Positions 41,902 to 50,388 of a stretch of 64,000 nt of DNA are shown here, piece by piece. The notes beneath the pieces are model-generated. The model searched no databases. It was given only the letters and a program-made list of their open reading frames with translations, and was not told where the DNA came from. The first letter of the stretch is position 1, and the number at the start of each line of letters is the position of its first letter. The stretch is from Desulfitobacterium hafniense DCB-2. Its GTDB lineage: Bacteria > Bacillota > Desulfitobacteriia > Desulfitobacteriales > Desulfitobacteriaceae. Position numbers and translations under genes: made by a program. Location: assembly GCF_000021925.1 (NCBI RefSeq), contig NC_011830.1, positions 1-64,000 on the forward strand, written 5' to 3'.

Positions 41902-42706
41902 TTTTATGCGCCGGGCTTTTATCGTGGGAATTCTGCTGGCCGTGATTATTCCCTGTATTGGCATCATCGTGGTCCTGAAGCGCCTTTCCATGATCGGCGA
42001 TGCCTTGTCCCATACATCCCTGGCCGGTGTGGCGGCCGGCCTGATTATGGGAATCAACCCCATCCTGGGCGCGGTTACAGCCTGCATCGCCGCGGCTTTG
42101 GGCATTGAGTTTATCCGTAAAAAAATCCCCAAATTCTCCGAGATGTCCATCGCGATTGTGATGTCGGCAGGCATCGGTTTGGCGGGGGTGCTATCCGGTC
42201 ATGTCAAAAATGCGGCTAATTTTAACAGTTTTTTGTTCGGAAGCATCGTCTCGATCAGTGATTTTGAAATGATCCTGGTAGCAGGCATCAGTTGTATCGT
42301 TATGCTTGCTTTCATCCTTTTGTACAAAGAGTTATTCTATATTGCCTTGGATGAAAGGGCGGCACGGCTGTCAGGCGTCCCGGTGGGTGTGATCAATTTT
42401 ATCTTTACCATACTGACGGCGGTAACGGTATCCGTTGCCGCCCGCACGGTGGGAGCACTGATCGTTTCCTCAATGATGGTTGTTCCGGTGGCTTGCGCCA
42501 TGCAGGTTGGCAAAAGCTATCGGCAGACGGTTATTTATGGGGTCATCTTTGCGGTTGTTTTTACAGTGACCGGCTTGTTTCTATCCTATTACCTGAAGCT
42601 GAAACCCGGAGGCACTATCGTCCTGCTCGGCGTCCTCTGCCTGGTGGTGATGCTGCTTATCAAGCAAATAATTTCCATGCTTAGACGAACTGTGTTTAAA
42701 ATGTAG
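41873..42706 (+). CDS. znuB: Zinc ABC permease ZnuB/AdcB type
   Basis: A 277-residue ABC-3 permease with about eight hydrophobic segments and the signature LKRLSMIGDALSHTSLAGVA near 36-55. ATG 41873 (MSVIAILEY) follows GGAGGGAAAAGG inside the end of znuC; an in-frame ATG 120 bases upstream would overlap znuC heavily. With znuA and znuC it forms a full zinc importer. zur follows 67 bp downstream. Confidence 0.93.
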   Translation: MSVIAILEYDFMRRAFIVGILLAVIIPCIGIIVVLKRLSMIGDALSHTSLAGVAAGLIMGINPILGAVTACIAAALGIEFIRKKIPKFSEMSIAIVMSAGIGLAGVLSGHVKNAANFNSFLFGSIVSISDFEMILVAGISCIVMLAFILLYKELFYIALDERAARLSGVPVGVINFIFTILTAVTVSVAARTVGALIVSSMMVVPVACAMQVGKSYRQTVIYGVIFAVVFTVTGLFLSYYLKLKPGGTIVLLGVLCLVVMLLIKQIISMLRRTVFKM

Positions 42707-42720
42707 TCGGTATATTCTAT

Positions 42721-42761
42721 AATTAATGCAGTTATTGAAAAAATTAATGCAGTTATTGAAA
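42721..42761 (+). repeat. 21-bp tandem repeat before zur
   Basis: AATTAATGCAGTTATTGAAA occurs at 42721-42740 and again at 42742-42761, one base apart, ending 12 bp before the zur ATG. It adds nothing to a reading frame and may be a control site or a replication-slippage product. Confidence 0.85.
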
Positions 42762-42773
42762 GAGGTGACGATC

Positions 42774-43187
42774 ATGAAAGAAGTAAACAATAACTGGCCT
42801 GCCGGCGTCAAAAGAACAAAACCGCGGGAGAGTGTACTTTCTGTCCTTGAGCATGCCCCAAAGCCTCTCAGTGCTGTGGAAATCTGTTCCGAGATCGAAA
42901 AAGAAGGGGAATCCCCCTGGCTGTCCACTATTTATCGGATACTGGAGCTTTTTGTCAAGAAAGGCGTGGTTGTTAAACTTGCGGTGCTGAACAATGAGAT
43001 GGCTCTTTATGAACTGAACCGTTTTCAGCACAAGCATTACGCCATCTGTTTGGGCTGCCATAAAATTGTCACAATGAATAATTGCCCCATGGAGAAATTT
43101 ATCCCGAAAATCGAGGACGATGATTTCCGGGTCCTGGGCCATAATTTAGAAGTGTATGGCTACTGCCGGGAATGCTCTGTTAAATAA
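42774..43187 (+). CDS. zur: Fur-family regulator, probably Zur
   Basis: A 137-residue Fur-family protein: winged HTH (about 12-80, STIYRILELFVKKGVV) and dimerisation domain with HKHYAICLGCHKIV, where Cys-x-x-Cys plus the late CRECSVK form the structural zinc site. His residues in FQHKHYA are sensory-site candidates. ATG 42774 follows AGAGGTGA. Location inside a znu operon with a Zur-type operator argues for Zur rather than Fur or PerR. Confidence 0.9.
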   Translation: MKEVNNNWPAGVKRTKPRESVLSVLEHAPKPLSAVEICSEIEKEGESPWLSTIYRILELFVKKGVVVKLAVLNNEMALYELNRFQHKHYAICLGCHKIVTMNNCPMEKFIPKIEDDDFRVLGHNLEVYGYCRECSVK

Positions 43188-43273
43188 TAATGCAGCTTCT
43201 CACCTGATTCCAGGCTTATTTCCTGTGTACAGGCATATAGTTTATAGATAGAAAAAAGAAGAGGAGGGTATCG

Positions 43274-44311
43274 ATGGGGACAGAAATCTATATTATTTCC
43301 GGGTTTCTGGGAGTAGGCAAAACCACCTTAATCCAAAAAATGCTTAAAGAGGCTTTCCAGGGGGAAAAGGTGGTTCTGATCGAAAATGATTTCGGTGAGA
43401 TCAGCGTCGATGCGGCCTTGCTTAAATCAGGCGGTGTGGAAGTCAAAGAAATCAGTGCCGGGTGCATTTGCTGCAGTCTTTCCGGCGATTTCGTGAAAGC
43501 CCTTAAGGATCTTTTGCTCCGTTTTCACCCTGATAAAATTATCATTGAGCCTTCCGGTGTGGGCAAGCTTTCCGATGTTATGAAAGCTTGTTCCGATCCG
43601 CGTATTGTGCTCCACGCCAAGGTGAAGGGCAAAATTACGGTGGTGGATGTGAAACGCTGCCAAATGCATCTTGACAACTTTGGCGAATTTTTCGAAGATC
43701 AGATTCGCAACGCCGATGTGGTTGTGTTCAGCCGCTCAGAAAGTTTCCCCGCTAAACTAGGGGATGGGGAAAAAATAGTCAAAAAGCTGAACCCTCAGGG
43801 AAGAGTCCTGACCAAGCCGTGGGCTCAAATCAATACGGCGGAACTCCTGAATCCGCAGCGTCAGCAGCACAGGCTTCCAGGCCGATGCCGACATGGTCAT
43901 GATGAGCATAATCATGACCATCGCGACCATCATAGCCATGACCACAATCATCATGACCATGACCATGACCATGCTCATCATAGCCATGATCATGCAGCGG
44001 ACTGCAGCCACCAAGAGGGATGTGAACATAACAGCCGGGCGGAAGATGTCTTTGATACCGTCACTATCCGGACAAAGCGGGTATTTGATACTGAAGAGTT
44101 AAAGGCCAAGGTCGTGAAAATGGAGAACAGTGCCAAAGGAACGATTCTGCGGGCTAAAGGCATCGTCCGCGGCCCCAAAGGCTATTTAAACCTGCAATAT
44201 CTCCCCGGGGATATTCGGATCACCGGCTGCCACGCCAGGGGCGATATGCTCTGCATCATCGGCCGCAACCTCAACCGGCAGGAGCTGTGCGCTATTTTTA
44301 GCGGGGAGTGA
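43274..44311 (+). CDS. COG0523 (G3E) GTPase with His-rich insert
   Basis: COG0523 proteins are GTP-dependent metallochaperones. This 345-residue protein has Walker A GFLGVGKTT (10-18), the metal-binding CxCC motif (Cys64, Cys66, Cys67) and EPSGVG (switch). The G4 box reads FSRSE instead of NKxD. Residues about 207-250 are a His/Asp-rich stretch (HGHDEHNHDHRDHH and on), well over 20 His. The C-terminal CobW_C domain follows (about 265-345). In a Zur-controlled operon it is best read as a zinc chaperone (ZNG1/ZagA-like). ATG 43274 follows GAGGAGGG. Confidence 0.9.
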   Translation: MGTEIYIISGFLGVGKTTLIQKMLKEAFQGEKVVLIENDFGEISVDAALLKSGGVEVKEISAGCICCSLSGDFVKALKDLLLRFHPDKIIIEPSGVGKLSDVMKACSDPRIVLHAKVKGKITVVDVKRCQMHLDNFGEFFEDQIRNADVVVFSRSESFPAKLGDGEKIVKKLNPQGRVLTKPWAQINTAELLNPQRQQHRLPGRCRHGHDEHNHDHRDHHSHDHNHHDHDHDHAHHSHDHAADCSHQEGCEHNSRAEDVFDTVTIRTKRVFDTEELKAKVVKMENSAKGTILRAKGIVRGPKGYLNLQYLPGDIRITGCHARGDMLCIIGRNLNRQELCAIFSGE

Positions 44312-44315
44312 TGGG

Positions 44316-45890
44316 ATGGCGATACCGGTTTATGTAGTGACCGGCTTCCTGGATGCCGGCAAGACGACCTTTTTGAATAACCTGTTGAACAAATATAGCT
44401 GGCGGGATGTCAGGGCCTTCGTCATCCAATTCGAGTCTGGTGAAGAGGAATTTCAGGGGCGGCACCTCAATTGCTATAAGCTCAGCGTCCCCAAAAAAAT
44501 TCTGGAGCAGCGGCCCGAGCAAATCGTCGAACGAATCTGCAGCAGCATAGAGGAGCAACCCTTCGATGAGATTTGGATTGAGTGGAACGGTGTCGTTCCT
44601 TTTTCAGAGCTGCAGTCATTGCTTTTGCACCCCTCCCTGCGCGGCCTCTGCCAAATTCAAAAAGTGGTGCATATTGCCGATGGGGAGAACATAGAAAATC
44701 TGTTGGGCAGGACAGGAGCCTCTTTGCCGGAACAGATTGCCAACAGCGATTTCGTCGTGATGCGCAATGTGGATTCGGCGGTTACTTACCGCCGGATTCG
44801 GCGCCTCGTCAACGGGCTCAATCCCGGGGTCCCCCTCTATAAGGTAAAAGAGTATCAGGAGCTCTATAAGCAGCTTTTCGGAAAGAAAGAGCATCCGGTC
44901 AATCTTTTTTTGCTCATGGTTATCGCCATGAGCGCCCTGTACTTCATGGCCAAGCCGGTCCTGGAGGGGGCGCAGATCCCGGTCAATACCATTGTCAATG
45001 TATTTTTGGGGATTATCCTGCAAGCGGTCCCTTTTTTATTGATCGGGGTATTGCTTTCCTCCGCTATCCAGGTTTTTATCCCCCAAAGCTTTATTGAGCG
45101 CCGCTTTCCCAAATCCATCGGCATGGGCATGCTGGTGGCCATTCTGGGGGGCTTCTGTCTGCCGGTCTGCGACTGCGCTTCTATTCCCGTTTTCCGGAGT
45201 CTGGTGCGCCGGGGGATTCCCCTCCCGGTGGCTGTCACCTTTATGACCGCTACCCCGGTGATCAATCCGGTGGTGATCGTGTCCACCTATTATGCCTTCA
45301 GCGGCAATACGGGAATCGTGGTCGGGCGGATTTTCTTTGGTATTGTAGCGGCTGTTCTGATCGGGCTGACCATGGGCTTCTGGCCGCCCAAGGGTTCGGT
45401 ATTGGCCGGAGGGGCTTTTGACAGGCTTTTATGCAGCTGCGGCTGTTATGATGATGTTGAATCCATCACAACCTTCAAGGGAAAAGCCGGTCTGTTCATC
45501 CGTCATTCCCAGGCGGAGTTCTTCGGTGTCGGCAAATATTTAGTGATGGGCAGCTTTATCGCCGCCCTGTTTCAGGTCATGGGAACCGGCCTGTTTACCA
45601 AGGCCCAGGATGGGGCGGGTTTGGCGGTCTCCATCTTAATTATGATGGTGATGGCCTTTGTGCTTTCCCTGTGCTCCTCCTCCGACGCGATTATCGCCCG
45701 CAGTCTTGCCAATCAGTTCCCCATGGGCGCAATTATGGGCTTTCTGGTCTTTGGGCCGATGATGGATATCAAAAATGTCCTGATGCTCTCTTCGGGATTT
45801 TCTAAAGCTTTCATCGTTAGATTATTGCTGACGTCCTTGAGTATATGTTTTGTTTTGGTCTTTCTGTTTTTTAATTGGGGAGGGATGTAA
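44316..45890 (+). CDS. Fusion of a G3E-GTPase-like domain to a COG0701 permease
   Basis: A 524-residue protein with two parts. Residues 1-190 resemble a COG0523 GTPase: Walker A GFLDAGKTT at 10-18 is intact, but the CxCC motif is absent, the switch reads IEWNGV instead of EPSG and the G4 box is degenerate (MRNVDS). Residues about 194-524 are a COG0701/UPF0718 permease (B. subtilis YcgR type) with about eight membrane segments and the Cys motif CLPVCDCASIPVFRS near 285; a second Cys cluster CSCGC lies near 372. The next gene encodes the YcgQ-type partner. Zinc-related transport is inferred. Start codon ATG 44316. Confidence 0.88.
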   Translation: MAIPVYVVTGFLDAGKTTFLNNLLNKYSWRDVRAFVIQFESGEEEFQGRHLNCYKLSVPKKILEQRPEQIVERICSSIEEQPFDEIWIEWNGVVPFSELQSLLLHPSLRGLCQIQKVVHIADGENIENLLGRTGASLPEQIANSDFVVMRNVDSAVTYRRIRRLVNGLNPGVPLYKVKEYQELYKQLFGKKEHPVNLFLLMVIAMSALYFMAKPVLEGAQIPVNTIVNVFLGIILQAVPFLLIGVLLSSAIQVFIPQSFIERRFPKSIGMGMLVAILGGFCLPVCDCASIPVFRSLVRRGIPLPVAVTFMTATPVINPVVIVSTYYAFSGNTGIVVGRIFFGIVAAVLIGLTMGFWPPKGSVLAGGAFDRLLCSCGCYDDVESITTFKGKAGLFIRHSQAEFFGVGKYLVMGSFIAALFQVMGTGLFTKAQDGAGLAVSILIMMVMAFVLSLCSSSDAIIARSLANQFPMGAIMGFLVFGPMMDIKNVLMLSSGFSKAFIVRLLLTSLSICFVLVFLFFNWGGM

Positions 45891-45891
45891 C

Positions 45892-46755
45892 ATGCCGGCC
45901 AAAGCATTTAATCCTCAGATCTTTCTGGAGTTCTTATGCTATTGTGTTTTTGGGGGATTGATCTTTTATTTGGTGAGCAGTGAAAAATATCTTACTTATG
46001 TCACACCCCGGTTGAAGCCCTATCTCTATTTTACGTCCATCGTCATGGGTGTATGGGCCTTGACCGCTTTGGGCAGATTGTTTCGCCCCCAGCATAAACT
46101 GCGCTCCGCCCACTGCTTTGTGTTGGTGATCCCCATCGTATTGCTGTTGCTTCCCCATGCCCCTGTCAGCGCGTCCAATCTTTCCGGCAATTATATCGGC
46201 GGCAGCGCTTTTTCCAACCGTTCCGGCCAAAGCGCTTTGAGCATGCAGAACGACCTTTCTATTACTATAGAGGATGCTTCATCTCCGGAAGATAAGGTAC
46301 AGGCTGAAATTATTCAGGAACCCCTTGCCGGATTGCCGGCCGGTGCCTATGTCTCGGAGCTGCCCGGCTTGGATATGGGGAATAAAAGAATCACAGTGGC
46401 CCATGAAGATTTCAGCATGTGGCTTACGGAAATGTATACCAATATAGAGAAATATCAAGGGTATACAGTGGTTATGACGGGATTTGTTTTCAATGATCCT
46501 GAATTTCTTAAGGAAGATGAATTTGTGCCGGCCCGCTTGATGATGTCTTGCTGTGTTGGGGATTTGGCACCTGCCGGGATACTCTGTAAATATGATCAGG
46601 CTGACCAGCTCCAGGCAGAGTCGTGGGTGACGGTTGAAGGAACCCTTACGCTGGGACAGCATGAGTATGACGGTGTGCTATCTGATGAACCCCAGATTAG
46701 GGTAACGAAAATTACACCGGCAGAGGCTGTGGAAGGTTATATCTATCCTTATTGA
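45892..46755 (+). CDS. ycgQ: TIGR03943/DUF1980 family protein (YcgQ type)
   Basis: A 287-residue protein with three N-terminal membrane segments (about 10-30, 42-62, 76-94) and an extracytoplasmic C-terminal domain (about 150-287) containing a Cys-Cys pair in MMSCCVGDLAPAG (metal-ligand candidates) and RVTKITPAEAVEGYIYPY at the end. The family occurs next to COG0701 permeases (ycgR-ycgQ in B. subtilis). It starts 1 bp after the fusion gene (GGGGAGGG site). Probable membrane partner of the permease; the biochemical role is unknown. Confidence 0.88.
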   Translation: MPAKAFNPQIFLEFLCYCVFGGLIFYLVSSEKYLTYVTPRLKPYLYFTSIVMGVWALTALGRLFRPQHKLRSAHCFVLVIPIVLLLLPHAPVSASNLSGNYIGGSAFSNRSGQSALSMQNDLSITIEDASSPEDKVQAEIIQEPLAGLPAGAYVSELPGLDMGNKRITVAHEDFSMWLTEMYTNIEKYQGYTVVMTGFVFNDPEFLKEDEFVPARLMMSCCVGDLAPAGILCKYDQADQLQAESWVTVEGTLTLGQHEYDGVLSDEPQIRVTKITPAEAVEGYIYPY

Positions 46756-46862
46756 TCTCTAATTTTTCGACATTTGTTTTCCTTATTATGGATTAAAATT
46801 CGTTGTTATTTGCCTGTGAATCGATTAAAATCTTCTTGAAAGGAATTTCGGGGGGAATTAAT

Positions 46863-47033
46863 GTGGAAAAGAGGTTATTAAAGAAGATCGAGGTGCTTCG
46901 CAAAAAATTATATCGATATGCAACGACACGCAGCTTAGTTGATGCAAGAGTTGTCGAGTTAAGCCAAGAGCTGGATTACCTTTTGAATCAATATCAGCGT
47001 TTGAATAAATACACACAGCTGTCTTTTTGGTGA
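46863..47033 (+). CDS. Spo0E-like aspartyl-phosphate phosphatase
   Basis: A 56-residue helical protein with the Spo0E signature SQELDYLLNQYQ (about 32-43), which in the family dephosphorylates Spo0A-P and delays sporulation. GTG 46863 lies 7 nt after GGGGGG. An in-frame start 60 bases upstream lacks a ribosome site. It stands alone between the zinc operon and the tRNA/SRP RNA block. Confidence 0.85.
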   Translation: MEKRLLKKIEVLRKKLYRYATTRSLVDARVVELSQELDYLLNQYQRLNKYTQLSFW

Positions 47034-47049
47034 TTTTATTCGTCTTTTA

Positions 47050-47078
47050 TTGACATGTCCTGAATGTTAGCTTATAAT
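47050..47078 (+). promoter_or_regulatory. Promoter for tRNA-Ser(GGA)
   Basis: A consensus promoter: TTGACA (47050-47055), 17-bp spacer, TATAAT (47073-47078). Confidence 0.85.
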
Positions 47079-47123
47079 AAGCTTCGTCACCAAATTTCAT
47101 AGTCTTTTTGGCAAGACGAACAC

Positions 47124-47213
47124 GGAGAGGTGGCTGAGTGGTCGAAGGCGCTCGCCTGGAAAGCGAGTACATGGGCAACTGTGTCGAGGGTTCAAATCCC
47201 TCTCTCTCCGCCA
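47124..47213 (+). tRNA. tRNA-Ser(GGA)
   Basis: Acceptor GGAGAGG pairs with TCTCTCC (one G-T), the anticodon arm CTCGC/GCGAG encloses CTGGAAA giving GGA, a long variable arm and encoded CCA are present. It reads UCC and UCU. It precedes the SRP RNA gene, as in Bacillus. Confidence 0.97.
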
Positions 47214-47226
47214 TAAAATGCAATTC

Positions 47227-47266
47227 AGCCAAGTTGGATCCGTTCGCATTCGACTTTGGCTTTTTA
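47227..47266 (+). terminator. Terminator after tRNA-Ser(GGA)
   Basis: AGCCAAGT (47227-47234) pairs with ACTTTGGCT (47253-47261, one bulge) and a T-rich run follows. The -10 of the SRP RNA promoter (TATAAT 47273-47278) lies directly downstream. Confidence 0.65.
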
Positions 47267-47285
47267 TTTTGTTATAATTGATTTG

Positions 47286-47550
47286 GCCGTGCTAGACGGG
47301 GAGGTAGCGGATCCTTGTACTCGCAACCCGCTTTAGCGAGGTGGAATTCCTGCATAAGGGCAGCGTTTGTGGAGCGGCCGGGGCTAATTGTGATGAGGTC
47401 TGGGTCTTGCGCAACAGAGCACTTCGAACCGTGTCAGGTCCTGACGGAAGCAGCACTAAGGAGCAAACTCTGTGTGCCGCAAGGTCGCCTAGGCTGAGCA
47501 GTGAATCCCGGATTCGTCCGGAAGCGTCTGTTCGAGTAAAGGTGCACGGC
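47286..47550 (+). ncRNA. ffs: Signal recognition particle RNA (large type)
   Basis: A 265-nt RNA with terminal arms GCCGTGC (47286-47292) and GCACGGC (47544-47550) and the conserved S-domain core GTGTCAGGTCCTGACGGAAG near 47430-47449, with AGCAGCACTAAGG following. The length indicates the Alu-containing type of Gram-positive bacteria. TATAAT at 47273-47278 gives a start at about 47285. It lies before dnaX, as scr does in B. subtilis. Confidence 0.95.
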
Positions 47551-47570
47551 CTTAAATATTTATCATATAA

Positions 47571-47595
47571 AGGTGGTCTAAGACCATCTTTTTTT
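47571..47595 (+). terminator. Terminator after SRP RNA
   Basis: AGGTGGTC (47571-47578) and GACCATCT (47582-47589) pair with one G-T and a 3-nt loop; a T-run follows. Confidence 0.85.
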
Positions 47596-47672
47596 CCACT
47601 ATCAACATTCATGCAGCTTGGACTGGACCACAGAATCTACTTCCGGGGGAGTATAGCGGAAGGGGGAGCCCA

Positions 47673-49337
47673 ATGGCTTATTTGGCTTTATACCGCGAAT
47701 GGAGACCGAAAAATTTTAAAGATATGGTAGGGCAGGACCATGTCACCAAGACATTGACAAATGCCCTTATGCAGAGCAAAGTAGCTCACGCCTACCTTTT
47801 CAGCGGACCGAGGGGAACAGGTAAGACCACTACGGCAAAGGTCCTGGCCAAGGCATTAAATTGTGAGCACCGGGAGGGTGTTGAACCCTGCAATCAATGT
47901 GCTTTTTGTCTGAGCATCGATCAAGGAAGCGCTATGGAGGTCTTTGAGATCGACGCCGCCTCCAACCGGGGTATCGATGAAATCCGTGATTTGCGGGATA
48001 AGGTTCGCCTAAGTGCCGGGGAAAGCAAATATAAGGTTTACATTATTGATGAAGTTCATATGTTAACCACCGAAGCTTTCAACGCCCTTCTCAAAACCCT
48101 GGAGGAACCTCCTGAGCGGGTGGTATTTATTCTGGCTACCACGGAGGTACATAAAATCCCCTTAACCATTCTTTCCCGGGTGCAACGCTTTGAATTTCAC
48201 CGGATTCCTTTGGAACAGATTCATAGCCATTTAGATAAGGTGTGCCAAACCATCGGCCGGGATGTGGAGCCGGAAGCCCTCCAGATTATTGCCCAAAAAT
48301 CGGAGGGAGGGCTGAGAGATGCCCTGAGTATTCTGGATCAGTGTCTCCTGCTGGATGGGAAACTGGGTGTAGAACAGGTCTATCAGGTCCTGGGCATGGT
48401 TGGGGAAGAGTTCAGCGCCCAGCTTGTGGATCACCTCCTGACCGGTGACTATGCCAAGGCCTTGGGGTGTTTAGGGGAAGGCATCAATCAGGGGATGGAT
48501 CCCAGACAGATCATTCGCGAGCTGCTGGATTATATGCGGCAGGCCTTGCTTTATGCTTCGACTCAAGCCTTTCCTCAGGTTGCGCCTCACCTTAGAGAGC
48601 ATTTGGCTTACCAATGCCAAAAGCTGGGGCTCAAAACCCTCTTGCAATGGATAGGGATTCTGCTGCAGGGGGAAAGTCAATTAAAATATGCCGCCAATGC
48701 CCGTTTAGCGGCGGAACTTCTCTTAGTTCAGGTGATTTATGACTCTCAGCCCGGCTATAGCAAGGAATCTCCCCAAGTTCTGGAACGCTTGCAGGAATTA
48801 GAGGAGGAGATCAAGAACCTTTCTACAGGGAAGAGCCGCCAGGAAAGCAAAGGGGAACTCCCCAAAAAGGTCAATGAGAGAAGCTCAGAGCCGCCGGGTC
48901 ACAAAAAACCTGAATTACCCCCCCTCCAGGATAAACCGGCAATCTCCCAAGGGGGAGAAACCGCTGCTCTGTCCATTGAACAGGTTCAAGGCCGCTGGGG
49001 AGATATTTTAGAGCAAGTAAGAAAACGCAAAAAATCCACCCATGCTTTTTTGATGGAAGGCAAGCCTGTTGAATTGGATGGGGATAGTCTGGTTATCGTA
49101 TTTAAGGAAGGTCTGTCTTTCCACCGGGATAAGGTCAATCAGAAGGAAAACCGGGAAACCATCGAAGAGGTTCTCCAAAGTAGCCTGGGCAAAGCCTATC
49201 GGTTGCAAAGTCTCCTGGAAAATGAATATGGAAAAGACCCTAAGGATTCAGAACATGTTGAAAAAACCAAGGAAAATCCGATGATCAAAAAAGCGGCCGA
49301 TTTATTTGGGGCGGACTTATTGATTGTTGAAGAATAA
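47673..49337 (+). CDS. dnaX: DNA polymerase III gamma/tau subunit
   Basis: DnaX is the clamp-loader ATPase that also joins polymerase cores. The 554-residue protein has Walker A GPRGTGKT (about 45-52), four zinc Cys in CEHREGVEPCNQCAFC, Walker B VYIIDEVHML and the SRC-like motif SRVQRF. The tau part (360-554) is variable. ATG 47673 follows GGGGGAG. I see no AAAAAAG slippery site with certainty, so a separate gamma form is unproven. ybaB follows 22 bp downstream. Confidence 0.97.
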   Translation: MAYLALYREWRPKNFKDMVGQDHVTKTLTNALMQSKVAHAYLFSGPRGTGKTTTAKVLAKALNCEHREGVEPCNQCAFCLSIDQGSAMEVFEIDAASNRGIDEIRDLRDKVRLSAGESKYKVYIIDEVHMLTTEAFNALLKTLEEPPERVVFILATTEVHKIPLTILSRVQRFEFHRIPLEQIHSHLDKVCQTIGRDVEPEALQIIAQKSEGGLRDALSILDQCLLLDGKLGVEQVYQVLGMVGEEFSAQLVDHLLTGDYAKALGCLGEGINQGMDPRQIIRELLDYMRQALLYASTQAFPQVAPHLREHLAYQCQKLGLKTLLQWIGILLQGESQLKYAANARLAAELLLVQVIYDSQPGYSKESPQVLERLQELEEEIKNLSTGKSRQESKGELPKKVNERSSEPPGHKKPELPPLQDKPAISQGGETAALSIEQVQGRWGDILEQVRKRKKSTHAFLMEGKPVELDGDSLVIVFKEGLSFHRDKVNQKENRETIEEVLQSSLGKAYRLQSLLENEYGKDPKDSEHVEKTKENPMIKKAADLFGADLLIVEE

Positions 49338-49359
49338 TAGTGTAAGGAGTGTATTTGAA

Positions 49360-49692
49360 ATGGCATTTAAAGGCGGCGGTATGGGAAATATGGGCAATAT
49401 GCTCAAGCAAGCTCAGAAACTCCAGGAAGAAATGGCGAAGGCCCAAGAGGAGCTGAAGACCCGCACAGTTGAGGCATCAGTGGGCGGGGGGGCCGTTCAG
49501 GTCGTGGTCAATGGTAAAAATGAACTGGTGGAGTTAAAAATTAAACCAGAGGCTGTGGATCCCGATGATGTGGAAATGCTGGAGGATCTGGTCAAAGCCG
49601 CAGTCAACGAAGGCTTGCGCAAAGTAGAAGAGCTTGTATCCTCAGAAATGGGCAAATTAACCAATGGTTTAAAAATTCCCGGTCTCTTCTAA
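49360..49692 (+). CDS. ybaB: YbaB/EbfC nucleoid-associated protein
   Basis: A 110-residue DNA-binding protein of the YbaB/EbfC family: Gly/Met-rich start (MAFKGGGMGNMGNMLKQAQK), a long helix with QKLQEEMAKAQEELKTR, then the GGGAVQVVVNGKNEL sheet. ATG 49360 follows TAAGGAG; an in-frame start 36 bases upstream overlaps the dnaX end. It sits between dnaX and recR, the standard order, and is thought to act in nucleoid organisation. Confidence 0.95.
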   Translation: MAFKGGGMGNMGNMLKQAQKLQEEMAKAQEELKTRTVEASVGGGAVQVVVNGKNELVELKIKPEAVDPDDVEMLEDLVKAAVNEGLRKVEELVSSEMGKLTNGLKIPGLF

Positions 49693-49702
49693 GCGAGGAA
49701 GT

Positions 49703-50299
49703 ATGGATTTTTTGAATTATCCTGAACCCCTGGCCGATTTGATTACAGGTTTATCCCGCTTGCCTGGGATCGGACCGAAAACGGCGGGTCGTTTGGCTTT
49801 TTACCTGCTGCAGCAACCCCAGGTGGCCGAAAACCTAGCGGAAGCCATGATCAGAGCTCAGCGGGAAATCAGGCAGTGTTCCCTATGCTGTAATTATACG
49901 GATCATGATCCCTGCCCCATCTGTACCGGGGAGAAAAGGGAGCGTACCCTGCTCTGCATTGTGGAGCAGCCCCGGGATGTGGTTTCTTTAGAGAAAACAA
50001 GAGAATTTAAAGGGCTTTATCATGTCCTGCATGGCGTCATATCTCCTTTGGAAGGAGTCGGGCCGGAGCAGCTGACGATTTCCAAGCTTTTAGGGCGTTT
50101 AGAAGGAGTCCAGGAAGTCGTCATGGCTATGAACCCCACGGTAGAGGGAGAAGCTACGGCACTGTATTTATCCAGGCTGCTTAAGCCTTTGGGAATCAAG
50201 GTAACACGGATTGCCCATGGTTTACCGGTGGGCGGTGATCTGGAGTATGCCGATGAAATTACCATCGCCCGTGCTTTAGAAGGCCGTCGCCAGATCTAA
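49703..50299 (+). CDS. recR: Recombination mediator protein RecR
   Basis: RecR works with RecO and RecF to load RecA. The 198-residue protein has an N-terminal helix-hairpin-helix (LSRLPGIGPKTAGRLAFYLL), a Cys4 zinc finger (CSLCCNYTDHDPCPIC, about 57-72) and a TOPRIM domain (CIVEQPRDV onward). ATG 49703 lies 10 bp after ybaB with GCGAGGAAG before it. Co-transcribed with dnaX and ybaB. Confidence 0.97.
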   Translation: MDFLNYPEPLADLITGLSRLPGIGPKTAGRLAFYLLQQPQVAENLAEAMIRAQREIRQCSLCCNYTDHDPCPICTGEKRERTLLCIVEQPRDVVSLEKTREFKGLYHVLHGVISPLEGVGPEQLTISKLLGRLEGVQEVVMAMNPTVEGEATALYLSRLLKPLGIKVTRIAHGLPVGGDLEYADEITIARALEGRRQI

Positions 50300-50388
50300 G
50301 GGTGATCTCAAAAAATTAAGGTCAATAATGTTCTTCTTTGTCCACTTTCTGCATAATTTGGACTAGTAGTGGTAAAGGAGGGCTTATC

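Noticed and set aside
43893..44010. Short-period CAT/GAC-like repeats resembling a repeat array
   Set aside because: They are the codons of the His/Asp-rich stretch in the COG0523 GTPase; no spacers, so not CRISPR.
49010..49060. Programmed frameshift site in dnaX (A-rich run)
   Set aside because: The run reads GCAAAAAATCC and lacks a clear A-AAA-AAG heptamer with a following stem and early stop.
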